A stretch of 50,698 bases of DNA from positions 1-50,698 of the forward strand of contig JAOUIH010000019.1 in NCBI GenBank assembly GCA_029884165.1, written 5' to 3'. The translations under genes were made by a program, and so were the position numbers. The stretch's first letter is position 1. Each line of letters begins with the position of its first letter. Below the pieces are notes generated by a model, which was not told where the DNA came from, made no database searches, and worked only from the letters and a program-made list of their open reading frames with translations. This stretch comes from Gammaproteobacteria bacterium. GTDB taxonomy: Bacteria; Pseudomonadota; Gammaproteobacteria; Steroidobacterales; Woeseiaceae. Shown here piece after piece: positions 9,605 to 18,373 of the stretch.

Positions 9605-11377
9605 ATGGCAATCAGTTCAGGGTCGGGTATCGCACCACAAGCCCGTACCGGACCGGGACTGCGCATAGCAGGTGCGGTCTTACTGTTGGCGGCCACGGCT
9701 GGCGCCGGGGCAGATGGGGCAGAGGAATCTCGGGCGGAATTGAACGCTATATTCGATGCCGCTTGGGCACTCCCGGAGCCTGTAACAATTGACGGAATTC
9801 CCGATTATTCGGAAGCCGCCGTCAACCGTCAAAAGCTGCGCCTGGCGGAGCTGCGGCGGCGCTTCGACCGACTGGACGCGACGAACTGGCAAATCAGCGA
9901 AAAGGTCGACTACCTGCTGGTCAGGGCGGAGCTCGACAAGCTCGAGTACGGCCTTTACGTGTATCGAGCGACGTCCAGGAGTCCAAACTTCTACCTCTCG
10001 TCGATATCGTCGTTCGGTATGTCCAGCGGCGCCACATTAAGCCGCCTCGGGAGCATGGTCCAACAGCCGCCACCGTTCGACGCGGAGCGGGCCGACAGGA
10101 TCATCGAGCACATGCAAAGGATTCCGAGCATCCTGGAGCAGGCAATGCAGAATCTGACGGAACCGACCGTCGAGATGTCACGCTGGGCGTTGCCGACGCT
10201 GGCCGACGCCTTGGAAAACAGCCGGTCTTTCGCGCGAGGACTGGTTCCGCATTTCCCCGCCGAGCGGCGAGCCGACTTAGTGGCGGCCGCCGATGCCATG
10301 GGCACCGCCTTCGCCGAATATCGCAACTGGATCGAGGCACGCCTGCCCTCTATGCCGCATGCCGAGCCGATCGGCGGGGAGATGTACGACTGGCTTCTCC
10401 AGCGTGTCTGGCTGGTGCCCTACGATGCCGAGGACATCCTGCGTTTCGGAGAGCAGGAGTACGCGCGGTACCTGGCGTTCACCGAGTTTGAGGAGGCTCG
10501 CAACCTAGGCTTGCCGATGCCGGAGTCTGCGGCCACCACCGATGAGTACGCCACCAGGACAGCAGCAGATGAACGGGCGATTCGCCGATTCCTGGTCAAG
10601 CGTGATGTACTCACTATCCCCGAATACGTGGGTGACTATCGTCGCGAATTGATGCCGCTCTATATCCAGGCGTTTCCGCTCTGGGCAGGCCTCAGCGGCT
10701 ATCGGACCGCAGATGACGGCGCCGTCAAGTACTCGGTGCCGGAGTCACATCCTTACACGCAGACGTACTGGGAATCGATCATGCGCACGGATCCCAGTAC
10801 CAACATATTCCACGATGGTATTCCCGGGCATCACTTCCAAGGCATTGTGTCGCATCGGAATCCTTCGCCGATCCGCTCTCGACGACGCGACCGCTTCAAA
10901 AGCGAGGGTTGGACCACGTACTGGGAGGAGGCCGCCGTCCAGCTCGGATTCTATGACGATCGGCCCCGCAGCCGGGAGCTGATCTACAACTTTCTACGGC
11001 TGCGTGCGCTGAGGGTCACTGTCGACGTTCGAATGGCGTTGGGTGAGATATCGGTCGACGAAGCCGTGTCTGCATTGATGAGTGTCCCGATGGACCGACG
11101 CATCGCCAGCGAGGAGGCGGACGACTTTTTTGCGGCACCGACGGGCGGCATTGTTTATCAGATCGGCAAGATGCAGATTGAACGGTTGCTAGGCGAGCGA
11201 CGCAATGACTTGGGTGACGCATTCCATCTCGGGCGCTTTCACGATGAACTCGTGCAGGCGGCCTGGGTGCCCATCGCGCTGACGCGGGCCGAGATGACCG
11301 GCCGGACCGAGGAAATTGAGGTGATGCTGAAGGACCGGCGCCCCCTGCCGAAAACCAGGACAACGCCGATTAACTGA
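9605..11377 (+). CDS. DUF885 family exported protein (paralogue 3)
   Basis: A 590-residue DUF885 protein. The start is ATG 9605, with AGGAG about 10 bases upstream; the first 40 residues form a signal peptide with a twin-alanine hydrophobic core. The first motif reads HDGIPGHH (His403, Asp404, His409, His410), so all three His are kept and Glu is conservatively replaced by Asp. The second motif SEGWTTYWE is intact (Glu434). Of the six paralogues this one keeps the most complete set of ligands. It lies 205 bases downstream of the M24 peptidase and may have its own promoter. Function is unknown beyond family membership. Confidence 0.87.
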   Translation: MAISSGSGIAPQARTGPGLRIAGAVLLLAATAGAGADGAEESRAELNAIFDAAWALPEPVTIDGIPDYSEAAVNRQKLRLAELRRRFDRLDATNWQISEKVDYLLVRAELDKLEYGLYVYRATSRSPNFYLSSISSFGMSSGATLSRLGSMVQQPPPFDAERADRIIEHMQRIPSILEQAMQNLTEPTVEMSRWALPTLADALENSRSFARGLVPHFPAERRADLVAAADAMGTAFAEYRNWIEARLPSMPHAEPIGGEMYDWLLQRVWLVPYDAEDILRFGEQEYARYLAFTEFEEARNLGLPMPESAATTDEYATRTAADERAIRRFLVKRDVLTIPEYVGDYRRELMPLYIQAFPLWAGLSGYRTADDGAVKYSVPESHPYTQTYWESIMRTDPSTNIFHDGIPGHHFQGIVSHRNPSPIRSRRRDRFKSEGWTTYWEEAAVQLGFYDDRPRSRELIYNFLRLRALRVTVDVRMALGEISVDEAVSALMSVPMDRRIASEEADDFFAAPTGGIVYQIGKMQIERLLGERRNDLGDAFHLGRFHDELVQAAWVPIALTRAEMTGRTEEIEVMLKDRRPLPKTRTTPIN

Positions 11378-12033
11378 AGGTGGGGTTATCGCTGAAGGGC
11401 AGACCTTCAGCATCCGCTGTCGCGAAGGCGCAGCACGTACTGTGATCCCAGAACAGTAGCGGCGTCGCCGATGAGATCTGCGGGACTTACCAGGCGCGCT
11501 CCGTTCGGCATCACGAGAGGCACGCTGGATAGTGCTGGCGCCGTGATGCCGACAATGTCGGACGACTCGGGGGCTACCAATAATGTTTCGGGGTCGCCTG
11601 CCAGCAGGCCGCGGCGGATCGGCCTCGTCCTGGAATAGTGCCGCTCCTCTTGTTCGATGGCTGCGGAATGGCCGTATGCGTAGTGACCACCACCGAAATT
11701 GCCAGCGGCACGGAAATGACCGAGCCAGGAAGGTTTGGGGCGCGCCTGGTGGGGCGTTCGGTACGCTGGTCAGATCGGTGCCCGCAGCGACTGGAGGCGG
11801 CATCGCGGGCGCGAGTCATGTGCGGATATCCCGGCGTCAAGTGTCCGCGGGGATATCGCCGGCCGGCAGATATCGGCGGCGTCGAACGGTCAGGAAATAG
11901 CCGGGTAATAACGGCCGGCCTTTCGGCCGGCCGCTAGTAGGAGCTTTGCGTGATACTGCGGGGACAACTGGCTGTCCCGGCAGGCCTCTCTGCCCGGCCG
12001 GTATTGCCCTCCGTATCCCGCCGCGGGCATCGC
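11378..12033. other. 656-base gap between convergent DUF885 genes, with possible decayed coding sequence
   Basis: No convincing gene is present. On the minus strand one frame is open from about 11769 to a stop at 11407 (about 120 codons) and reads like protein (for example LLVAPESSDIVGITAPAL), but it has no start codon near its beginning and I cannot assign a family. On the plus strand a 99-codon frame at 11638-11937 is also unassigned. The region could be the remnant of a lost gene or just GC-rich open frames. A strong hairpin at 11912-11933 is listed separately. Confidence 0.35.
11912..11933. repeat. Perfect 9-bp inverted repeat (hairpin) between convergent genes
   Basis: CGGCCGGCC (11912-11920), loop TTTC, then GGCCGGCCG (11925-11933). 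It has no T-run on either side, so it is not a classical terminator, but it lies between two convergent transcription units, where a bidirectional termination or stability element would be expected. Confidence 0.55.
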
Positions 12034-13779
12034 TCAGGGCGTGTCAACATCGTCCCAGAACTGGCGCACCTGATCGTCCTTGCCGAGCAGTTCATAGCGC
12101 ACCAGCGCCGGCGCTATCTGGCCGTACTCGAGCAGCGCGTCGTGAAACTCCCGCCAGTTTATGGTGAAGTCATTCTTCATGATGGTTTCGCCCAGCATCT
12201 GTTCGATTTGCTTCTTGCCGATGATGTAGCTCGTTGCCTGATAGGGCCAGCGTACGTACATGTCCACCTCGGCGCGTGAGATATGCTCCTCCATGGTCGG
12301 CACCCGATCGATCTGGTATTGCACGGCTTCGTCCACCGACAACTCGCCTTCGGACAGCATAATGTCCATCGGCACCCGGACGGCACGCAGTAACAGGAAG
12401 TTGTAGGTCAGTTCACGGGTACGGGGGCCGCGCAGGAACGGGTAGCCCATATCCATGAAGAATTCTTCCCAATAGTGCGCCCATCCCTGCGAAAAACCGG
12501 TGTCGCGGTGGATTGCGCGAATCGGGCAGGGGTTGCGACTGGTGACCTCGGCCTCGAAGTAATGGCCGGGCCAGTCCGAATGCTGGTAATCCGTGATCGG
12601 ATCCAGCCGCATTGTGCGTTCCCAGTAGGTATTGGTGAACCAGTGTTCCTCGGGCACGACGAACAGGCGCTTGGCATTTTCGGGCTTGGGTTCCGTCGTG
12701 AAGCCGAGAAGTCCCGGCCGGTTCCCGATGCCGCCGAATGGTTCCTGCCAGGTTCCCTCGACGATGAATGATTCGCCGATATAGTCGTGGAAACTGATCA
12801 GTTCTCTTTCCTTTAACCAGTACTTGGTCTGGAGGTACGTAAGCCGAAACCACTCGATCCACTCGTCTGTAGTCGGCATCGTCAGCTCAGGCAAACCTTG
12901 GTTCTTGGTCTCTTCGATCTCGATCGACATCAGGAATCGGTTCTTCTCGTGCTCGCCGATCGCCAAAAGGTCCTCGAGTGACCAGGGAACGAAATTGACG
13001 CGCTCGAAGTACCATTGCATGTTCTTCGCGCCGACGTTTGCTGTACCTTGCATCTGTCCGATGTTCTCCTGAACCCAGTTTCGATAGTTTTCAAGTTCAT
13101 GTGCGGCCCGAGCGGCCGAAGATCGCAGCGTGGCGCGCTGCTGGCGCGGGAAGTGAGGTTCAAATAGCGCGACGCCCGCCTCATATTTTGCGCGAATGTT
13201 CTCGAGGTGGCGCAGCGCCATCTCTGCCAGTTCGGGTGCAGCCTCATTGAGAATGAGGTTGTCACGCGCCTGCTTGAGGATCGGCCCGGTCTCGTCGAAC
13301 GCGGCGATGATCGCCCGTGCCTTTGATTCGCTGTACGGAACGGCCGTCCTGAGTTCTGCCGCTACACGATCGACGGCTTGCTCGACATAGTAGGATGGAT
13401 TGGTATCGATTTCCCTCAGGATGTGCTGCTCGAAATACACGTCGTCCATCTCCGAGCGCAGCAGCAAGTAGTCGACTTGCTCATGTACCGAAAGGCGCGC
13501 AGGATCGATGGCGTTCAGGCGAGCGCGAAATTCCCTGAGCCCATCGATCTGCTCGCGCTTCACCCGAGCGTAGTCAGGGATACCCTCTACGCGGTGCGTC
13601 GGCCGCCAGGTACGTGGCCGAAACAGCGGGCTGCGGAATGCTCTGAAATCCGCGGCCAGTTCGATGAGCGGTCCCGATGTATGCTCTGTCAGCCCGGGAC
13701 TTTGCGCCGCCGCATTCCCGGCCGTCAGAAAGATGAAACAACAGATCGCCGACATTACAACTAGTCTGGCTATATGCAT
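12034..13779 (-). CDS. DUF885 family exported protein (paralogue 4)
   Basis: A 581-residue DUF885 protein on the minus strand. ATG 13779 is preceded by GGAGGGG about 7 bases upstream, and the first 26 residues form a signal peptide ending NAAAQ. The first motif is HSDWPGHY (His400, His406), with Ser for the catalytic Glu and Tyr for the last His. The second is SQGWAHYWE, with Gln431 for Glu. Two of the predicted ligands and the general base are therefore lost, and this copy is unlikely to be an ordinary metallopeptidase. It lies 139 bases downstream of the CoA-transferase operon on the same strand, but is closer in kind to the peptidase block to its left. Confidence 0.87.
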   Translation of the reverse strand: MHIARLVVMSAICCFIFLTAGNAAAQSPGLTEHTSGPLIELAADFRAFRSPLFRPRTWRPTHRVEGIPDYARVKREQIDGLREFRARLNAIDPARLSVHEQVDYLLLRSEMDDVYFEQHILREIDTNPSYYVEQAVDRVAAELRTAVPYSESKARAIIAAFDETGPILKQARDNLILNEAAPELAEMALRHLENIRAKYEAGVALFEPHFPRQQRATLRSSAARAAHELENYRNWVQENIGQMQGTANVGAKNMQWYFERVNFVPWSLEDLLAIGEHEKNRFLMSIEIEETKNQGLPELTMPTTDEWIEWFRLTYLQTKYWLKERELISFHDYIGESFIVEGTWQEPFGGIGNRPGLLGFTTEPKPENAKRLFVVPEEHWFTNTYWERTMRLDPITDYQHSDWPGHYFEAEVTSRNPCPIRAIHRDTGFSQGWAHYWEEFFMDMGYPFLRGPRTRELTYNFLLLRAVRVPMDIMLSEGELSVDEAVQYQIDRVPTMEEHISRAEVDMYVRWPYQATSYIIGKKQIEQMLGETIMKNDFTINWREFHDALLEYGQIAPALVRYELLGKDDQVRQFWDDVDTP

Positions 13780-13918
13780 GACATTCCCCTCCGAAATAGT
13801 GCGGCCTCGGTTCTGGCCGGTGGCGTTGTATCAACCGCGATTGATCGCCTGCCGGAAAGCCTCAGTCGTTACCCGCGCGCGTGCTGCGTACGGGTGGGTT
13901 GTCGCCTTACCGGGTATG

Positions 13919-14551
13919 TCAGTCCGCGAGGATTTCCGGCTCGGTTTTTTTCCTTATTTCGTCAATCGTCGTACCCTTTGCGATTTCGACCAGTCTTAGG
14001 GAGCCCGCGGCCACGTCGAAGACACCCAGGTTGGTGATGATGCGGTCAACAACTCTGGCGCCGGTTAGTGGCAGCGAGCACTGCCTGAGCAACTTTGGAG
14101 CTCCGTCTCGGGTCGTGTGATCCATGACGACGACTACTCGCTTAACGCCGGCGACCAGGTCCATGGCTCCGCCGATGCCCTTGACCATCTTCCCGGGCAC
14201 CATCCAGTTGGCGAGATCACCGTCGGCGCTCACTTCCATGGCGCCGAGGATCGCGAGGTCCACATGGCCGCCACGGATCATCCCGAATGAATCCGCGCTT
14301 GAGAAATAGCTGGTTGTCGGCAGTTCACTGACAGTCTGCTTGCCGGCGTTGATAAGGTCGGCATCGATCTCGTCCTCCGTCGGGAACGGGCCGACGCCGA
14401 GCATTCCGTTCTCCGAGTGAAAGGTCACCCTGAGGTCGGCCGGAATGTAGTTGGCGACCAGTGTCGGTATGCCAATACCGAGATTGACGTAATAGCCGTC
14501 CTCGATCTCCAGCGCGGCCCTGGCGGCGATTTGTTCTCGGCTCCAGCCCAT
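13919..14551 (-). CDS. 3-oxoacid CoA-transferase family, beta subunit (ScoB/PcaJ-type)
   Basis: A 210-residue subunit B of a two-subunit CoA-transferase. It shows LGIGIPT and the active-site loop SENGMLG, where Glu47 is the residue that forms the glutamyl-CoA intermediate in the family, and a typical length. Its ATG overlaps the stop of the alpha subunit gene (TGATG), so the two are translationally coupled. The acid substrate cannot be read from the sequence; neighbours would allow succinate, a 3-oxoacid or another short acid. It is the last gene of the four-gene minus-strand operon that begins with the GcvPA-like gene, an unusual partnership. Confidence 0.92.
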   Translation of the reverse strand: MGWSREQIAARAALEIEDGYYVNLGIGIPTLVANYIPADLRVTFHSENGMLGVGPFPTEDEIDADLINAGKQTVSELPTTSYFSSADSFGMIRGGHVDLAILGAMEVSADGDLANWMVPGKMVKGIGGAMDLVAGVKRVVVVMDHTTRDGAPKLLRQCSLPLTGARVVDRIITNLGVFDVAAGSLRLVEIAKGTTIDEIRKKTEPEILAD

Positions 14552-15297
14552 CAGGCCTCCCGTTCCTGCCGCACCGTACGCTGCTCGATGATCTTCGGAG
14601 CTCGGCCCTCGAAGATGCGTTGGATGAAGATTCCCGGCGTGTGTACAGCGTCAGGTTCGAGGGCACCCGGCTCGACCAGATGCTCGACCTCGGCCACCGT
14701 GACGCGGCCGGCCGTCGCCATCATCGGGTTGAAGTTCCTTGCAGTCTTGCGAAAGACGAGATTACCTTCGGGGTCCCCCTTCCACGCCTTGACGATAGCG
14801 AGGTCTGCCGTCAGTGCCTCTTCGAGTATGAATGTCTCGCCGTCGAACTGGCGATGCTCCTTGCCCTCGGCGACGATGGTGCCGACTCCGGTTCGGGTAT
14901 AAAAGGCGGGTATGCCGGCGCCGCCGGCCCGGATCTTCTCGGCCAGCGTGCCCTGCGGCGTCAGCATGAGTTCGATGTCGCCGTCGAGGTACTGGCGCTC
15001 GAACGTCCTGTTGGTGCCGATATAAGAGGAAATGGCCCGCCGTACCAGGCGATCCTTCAACAATACCCAGAGACCGAAGCCCTCGCCCGGCCGATCGGGG
15101 AATTCGCCTCCGCAGTTGTTCGAGATTACCGTCAGGTTACGGATGCCGCGGCGGCGGATCTCCTGGATACAAAGGTCGGGAATGCCGCACGCGCCGAAAC
15201 CGCCGGCCATGATGGACATGCCGTCGAACAGCACGCCCTCCAGTGCCGCGCTCACGTCGGAAAAGACTTTCGAAGTGGTGTTCGTGCCTATGTGCAT
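14551..15297 (-). CDS. 3-oxoacid CoA-transferase family, alpha subunit (ScoA/PcaI-type)
   Basis: A 248-residue subunit A of the CoA-transferase, with the CoA-binding loop [10 protein letters not shown] near residue 32, the conserved SNNCGGE stretch and [15 protein letters not shown]. It lies 4 bases after the GcvPB-like gene and overlaps the beta subunit, so all are one transcript. With the beta subunit it should move CoA between two organic acids. Its coupling to a decarboxylase-like PLP pair suggests that the product of that reaction, or an acid derived from it, is activated with CoA (inference). Confidence 0.92.
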   Translation of the reverse strand: MHIGTNTTSKVFSDVSAALEGVLFDGMSIMAGGFGACGIPDLCIQEIRRRGIRNLTVISNNCGGEFPDRPGEGFGLWVLLKDRLVRRAISSYIGTNRTFERQYLDGDIELMLTPQGTLAEKIRAGGAGIPAFYTRTGVGTIVAEGKEHRQFDGETFILEEALTADLAIVKAWKGDPEGNLVFRKTARNFNPMMATAGRVTVAEVEHLVEPGALEPDAVHTPGIFIQRIFEGRAPKIIEQRTVRQEREA

Positions 15298-15301
15298 TCA
15301 A

Positions 15302-16855
15302 TCAACGCCGGCGGGTGGCGCGCTTGCGCTGGTACGCCCGCCAGGTCATGGCCCAGTTCTCGGGCTCGTCGAGAGAGGTGGGCCCTTGCCGGTGCACCGC
15401 CTGGTTGTGCGGCGCATTCCTGACCAGGTCCGGGTCCGAGTAGGCTTCCTCGCAGACCTGGCGCAGCACCGCAATCCAGTAGTCGACGTCTTCCTTAGAC
15501 CACATCTCGCCGGCTTCCGGCGTGATCGGCTGGGGTACGATCCAAGGCTCGTGGCTCAACCACGGGGCGTCGACGCCGTAGTCCACCATGCGGTTGGATA
15601 CGTCCACCACCGTAACGCCGGTGTCCTCGTACAGCTTACCGAGGCTGTAGCGCGTCATCTCGATGCGCCAGCCCTCGATGTCTGGATGGGACCGCGTGAG
15701 ACCGGGGACCTTCAATAGTTCCTTCTCCATGTAGTTGTTGACCAGCACGGAGATGTCGGAGGCTTCCCGGATACCCTCGGCGCCCATTGCGCGGGTCCAG
15801 GCGTAAGCCTTGATCACCTGCTGCACGTTGCCCAGGTACTCTCTCACCCGACCGACCGATAAATGCCCTCCGTCACGAAGTGTGTAGTAGTCGCCCTGCC
15901 TCACGATCCGGCGTCCAGGCAGGTAATCGGCGAGCTCATCGCTACAGCCGTAGGCTCCTACGGCAGGTCCGCCGCCGCCCTTGGAGACGCCGAAGGTCTT
16001 GTGGAGCATGAACATGCAGGCGTCGAAGCCGAGTTCGCGAGCGCGGATCTTGCTCATGACGCCGTTGAAGTTAGCATGGTCATAGAAGCACAGCCCACCG
16101 GCCTCGTGCACGATGCGGACCCACTCTTTGATCTCCGGGTTGTAGATACCCATGTCGTCCGGGTTGTTGATCATCAGAGCGGCGGTCCGTTCTGAAACGG
16201 CGGACTTGAGCGCATCCAGCGACGGATAGCCGTTATCCTCGAGCATCAGCGTAAGCACCTCGAAACCGGCAGCTGTGGCGGTCGCCGGGTTACAGGGATG
16301 TGCCTGGATGCTGGTGATAATCTGGTTGCGCTGTTCCAGTTCACCGCGCGCGGCGTGATATGCACGCGTGACGCATGCGTGCGTGTAGGCCGCGTCGGCA
16401 CCCCCCGCCGGTTGGAAGGTAAAATGATCCATGCCGGAAAGCTCACACAGCATGCGCTCGAAATTCGCCAGAATCTCAAGTGTGCCCTGCATCGTGTCCG
16501 GGTCCTGATCGGGGTGCAGATCGGCGATGGAACTGTCCATCGCCAGGTTCTCGGTCAGGCGCGGGTTGTATTTCATCGTGCACGTGCCGAACAGGCTAAT
16601 CCCCATCATCCCCAGCGTTTCCTGCGACAGGTGCAGGTAGTGCCGTAGCACGTCCGGCTCGGACATCTCGGGAAGTTCGGGTCGCGACTGCCTTTGCATA
16701 GTCGACGGGATCAAGTCGCTTGCCGTGCCGATGGCGTCGCGGACCGCCGCTTCAGCCTCCGGAAAATGAAAGCCGCGGCGTCCAGGGACGCCCATTTCCA
16801 TGACGATGGGCTCGTCCCAGACGGCGGCATGGTAGCGCCTCAGCTTCGCTGTCAT
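15302..16855 (-). CDS. GcvPB-like PLP enzyme (glycine decarboxylase P-protein C-terminal type, divergent)
   Basis: A 517-residue PLP-dependent protein of the split P-protein family. The start is ATG 16855, because GGAGGT lies 10 bases upstream and it overlaps the stop of the previous gene (ATGA); an ATG at 16864 is too close to the ribosome site. Family marks are GTCTMKYNP, QPAGGADAAYTH and the Schiff-base Lys286 in HKTF. Several pocket segments differ from true GcvPB: AHGTNPAS becomes AHPCNPAT (His186 kept), DGANLN becomes DHANFN (Asp259 and His260), and the loop after HKTF reads GVSKGGGGPA rather than the usual xxPHGGGGPG. No gcvT, gcvH or lpd gene is nearby. I read it as a related decarboxylase or lyase whose substrate may not be glycine. 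Confidence 0.88.
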   Translation of the reverse strand: MTAKLRRYHAAVWDEPIVMEMGVPGRRGFHFPEAEAAVRDAIGTASDLIPSTMQRQSRPELPEMSEPDVLRHYLHLSQETLGMMGISLFGTCTMKYNPRLTENLAMDSSIADLHPDQDPDTMQGTLEILANFERMLCELSGMDHFTFQPAGGADAAYTHACVTRAYHAARGELEQRNQIITSIQAHPCNPATATAAGFEVLTLMLEDNGYPSLDALKSAVSERTAALMINNPDDMGIYNPEIKEWVRIVHEAGGLCFYDHANFNGVMSKIRARELGFDACMFMLHKTFGVSKGGGGPAVGAYGCSDELADYLPGRRIVRQGDYYTLRDGGHLSVGRVREYLGNVQQVIKAYAWTRAMGAEGIREASDISVLVNNYMEKELLKVPGLTRSHPDIEGWRIEMTRYSLGKLYEDTGVTVVDVSNRMVDYGVDAPWLSHEPWIVPQPITPEAGEMWSKEDVDYWIAVLRQVCEEAYSDPDLVRNAPHNQAVHRQGPTSLDEPENWAMTWRAYQRKRATRRR

Positions 16856-18258
16856 CGTGTGCATACCTCCCGCAGTGCGGCGGCCAGCCTGTCGAGGTCC
16901 TGCTGCTCATGCACCTCAGTCACGCAATAGAGAGCACTCTGGCCGAGGTCGGGGAATCGCGCACTCAGGTCTATGCCGCCGAAGATTCCTCGGTCGAGCA
17001 GCGTCTTGTTAATTTCGGCGACCGTCCTTCCAGTGTCATCGAAATTAGCGACAAACTCCTTGAAGAAACCATCGCGGAACCGGATTGTGATTCCGTCGAT
17101 GCCGTCGAGCAGGCTGGCCGCGTAGCGAGACCGCTGCACGATCAGGGAGCCGAGCTCCCGGAATCCTTCTGGCCCGAGCAGAGTCATGTAGGCGGCGGCT
17201 ACAATCGCGTAGAGGTAGGTCGAATTGCCGGTCCAGTCCTTGGCGGCCTCGCGCGACCCGTAGGAGCACTGGTGCATGAGCGCCAAACTGAAGATGTGCT
17301 CTTCGTGCGTGGTCTCGGCTATGCTGACCATAAGCGCCGGGTACTCGTGCGCATACGCAGGCTCGTCGCGCGAGGCTATGAAGCCTCCAAGGCCACCGCC
17401 GCCGTACATGTGGATACCCAGCGGCTGGATGGAGCCTACTACAATATCGGCTCCGTAGGCCGCTGGCGGCGCGAGCACGCCGAGCGAGACCGGGTCGACG
17501 CCGACGACCGTCTCCGCCCCGTGTCGTCGTGCAAGCGCGGCGATCTCTGCCGCGTCGGATTCGATCTGCCCGAGGTAGGACGGATTTTCGAAATAGATGG
17601 CCGCGGTTTCGCCATCCAGGCGTGTGCGCAGGTCGTCCAGGCTCAGCCGGCCGGTTTCAGGGTCCCCATTGACCTCGACGATCTCGAGATGGGACGGCAT
17701 CTCGGCCGGCTCGCAATAGGTCTCGATCACTGCGCGCCGCTCCGGGTCGAGATAGCGCGGCAGCAGGATCTTGCGACGGTCGGTCAGCCGCGACGCCATG
17801 CGGATCGCATGCCCGGCCGCGCAGCCCCAGCTGTAAACCGGCAGTGCGACCAGCTCGAGATCCAGCAGTTCGCCCAACTGGCTGGTGAATTCGAACCACG
17901 CCTGATTGCGGCCGAGGTCCGAGGAGGGAGTGCCCCAGACTGGCGTCAGGAACTCCGTCCGCCTGGCAATCTCGTCGCAGACAGCCGGTACATAGTGGTG
18001 CCAGCACCCGCCTCCCAGAAAACTCAGGTTATCCGCGCAACTCCTGTTTCGGCCTAGAAGTGAGCGCATGTGTCGGGACAGAGCCGCCTCGGAGGTCAGG
18101 GCCGGCGGCAGCTCGAGTGGTCGGTCGAGGCGGTGGTCCTGCGGGATCTGGGCAAAAAGCTCGTCCACCGAGTCGATGCCCAGGGCGGCCATCAGCTCCG
18201 CCTTGATGGCCGGCACCGAGTTTGGCATGAAGGGATGGGCGCGGGGATGGGCTGGCAT
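16852..18258 (-). CDS. GcvPA-like PLP-fold subunit (glycine decarboxylase P-protein N-terminal type, divergent)
   Basis: A 468-residue partner of the GcvPB-like protein. ATG 18258 has AGGAG 8 bases upstream; a longer frame to 18516 would run through the operator and the divergent gene. The start resembles GcvPA (IDSVDELFAQIPQD, then RPLELPPALTS and FLGGGCWHHYVPAV). The stretch where true GcvPA has a YTPYQPEISQG-like loop reads LTPVWGTPSSDLG, and the following MYDGATA-like segment is VYSWGCAAG. Both are substrate-site regions in the family, so substrate use has probably shifted. It is the first gene of the operon to 13919, divergent from the NAD-kinase-like gene and downstream of the operator array at 18332-18369. 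Confidence 0.87.
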   Translation of the reverse strand: MPAHPRAHPFMPNSVPAIKAELMAALGIDSVDELFAQIPQDHRLDRPLELPPALTSEAALSRHMRSLLGRNRSCADNLSFLGGGCWHHYVPAVCDEIARRTEFLTPVWGTPSSDLGRNQAWFEFTSQLGELLDLELVALPVYSWGCAAGHAIRMASRLTDRRKILLPRYLDPERRAVIETYCEPAEMPSHLEIVEVNGDPETGRLSLDDLRTRLDGETAAIYFENPSYLGQIESDAAEIAALARRHGAETVVGVDPVSLGVLAPPAAYGADIVVGSIQPLGIHMYGGGGLGGFIASRDEPAYAHEYPALMVSIAETTHEEHIFSLALMHQCSYGSREAAKDWTGNSTYLYAIVAAAYMTLLGPEGFRELGSLIVQRSRYAASLLDGIDGITIRFRDGFFKEFVANFDDTGRTVAEINKTLLDRGIFGGIDLSARFPDLGQSALYCVTEVHEQQDLDRLAAALREVCTR

Positions 18259-18331
18259 TCGGCAGTCTCCTGTCTCGACGACGTCCGGGTGCGGCGGTCT
18301 GCAGTGGTATAGTGACCTGACTATATCACTG

Positions 18332-18369
18332 CGAACAAACGTTCGCATATCAAACGCTTTGGTTCGAAC
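18332..18369. promoter_or_regulatory. Operator array between GcvPA-like and NAD-kinase-like genes (motif copy 1)
   Basis: The half-sites are CGAAC (18332-18336), GTTCG (18341-18345) and CAAAC (18351-18355), a 14-of-15 match to CGAAC-N4-GTTCG-N5-CGAAC. The palindrome GGTTCGAACC (18361-18370) follows. Half-sites recur about every 10 bases, so they lie on one face of the helix. Possible -10 boxes TATAGT lie at 18308-18313 (plus) and 18320-18325 (minus), so the array would cover the upstream promoter area of the minus-strand operon and the transcribed leader of the plus-strand gene. Confidence 0.72.
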
Positions 18370-18373
18370 CAGC

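Noticed and set aside
11912-11933. Classical terminator
   Set aside because: The stem is strong but no T-run follows on either strand, so it is listed as a hairpin only.
15302-18258. A standard glycine cleavage system
   Set aside because: The T-, H- and L-protein genes are absent from the window and pocket segments depart from the family; a CoA-transferase follows instead.
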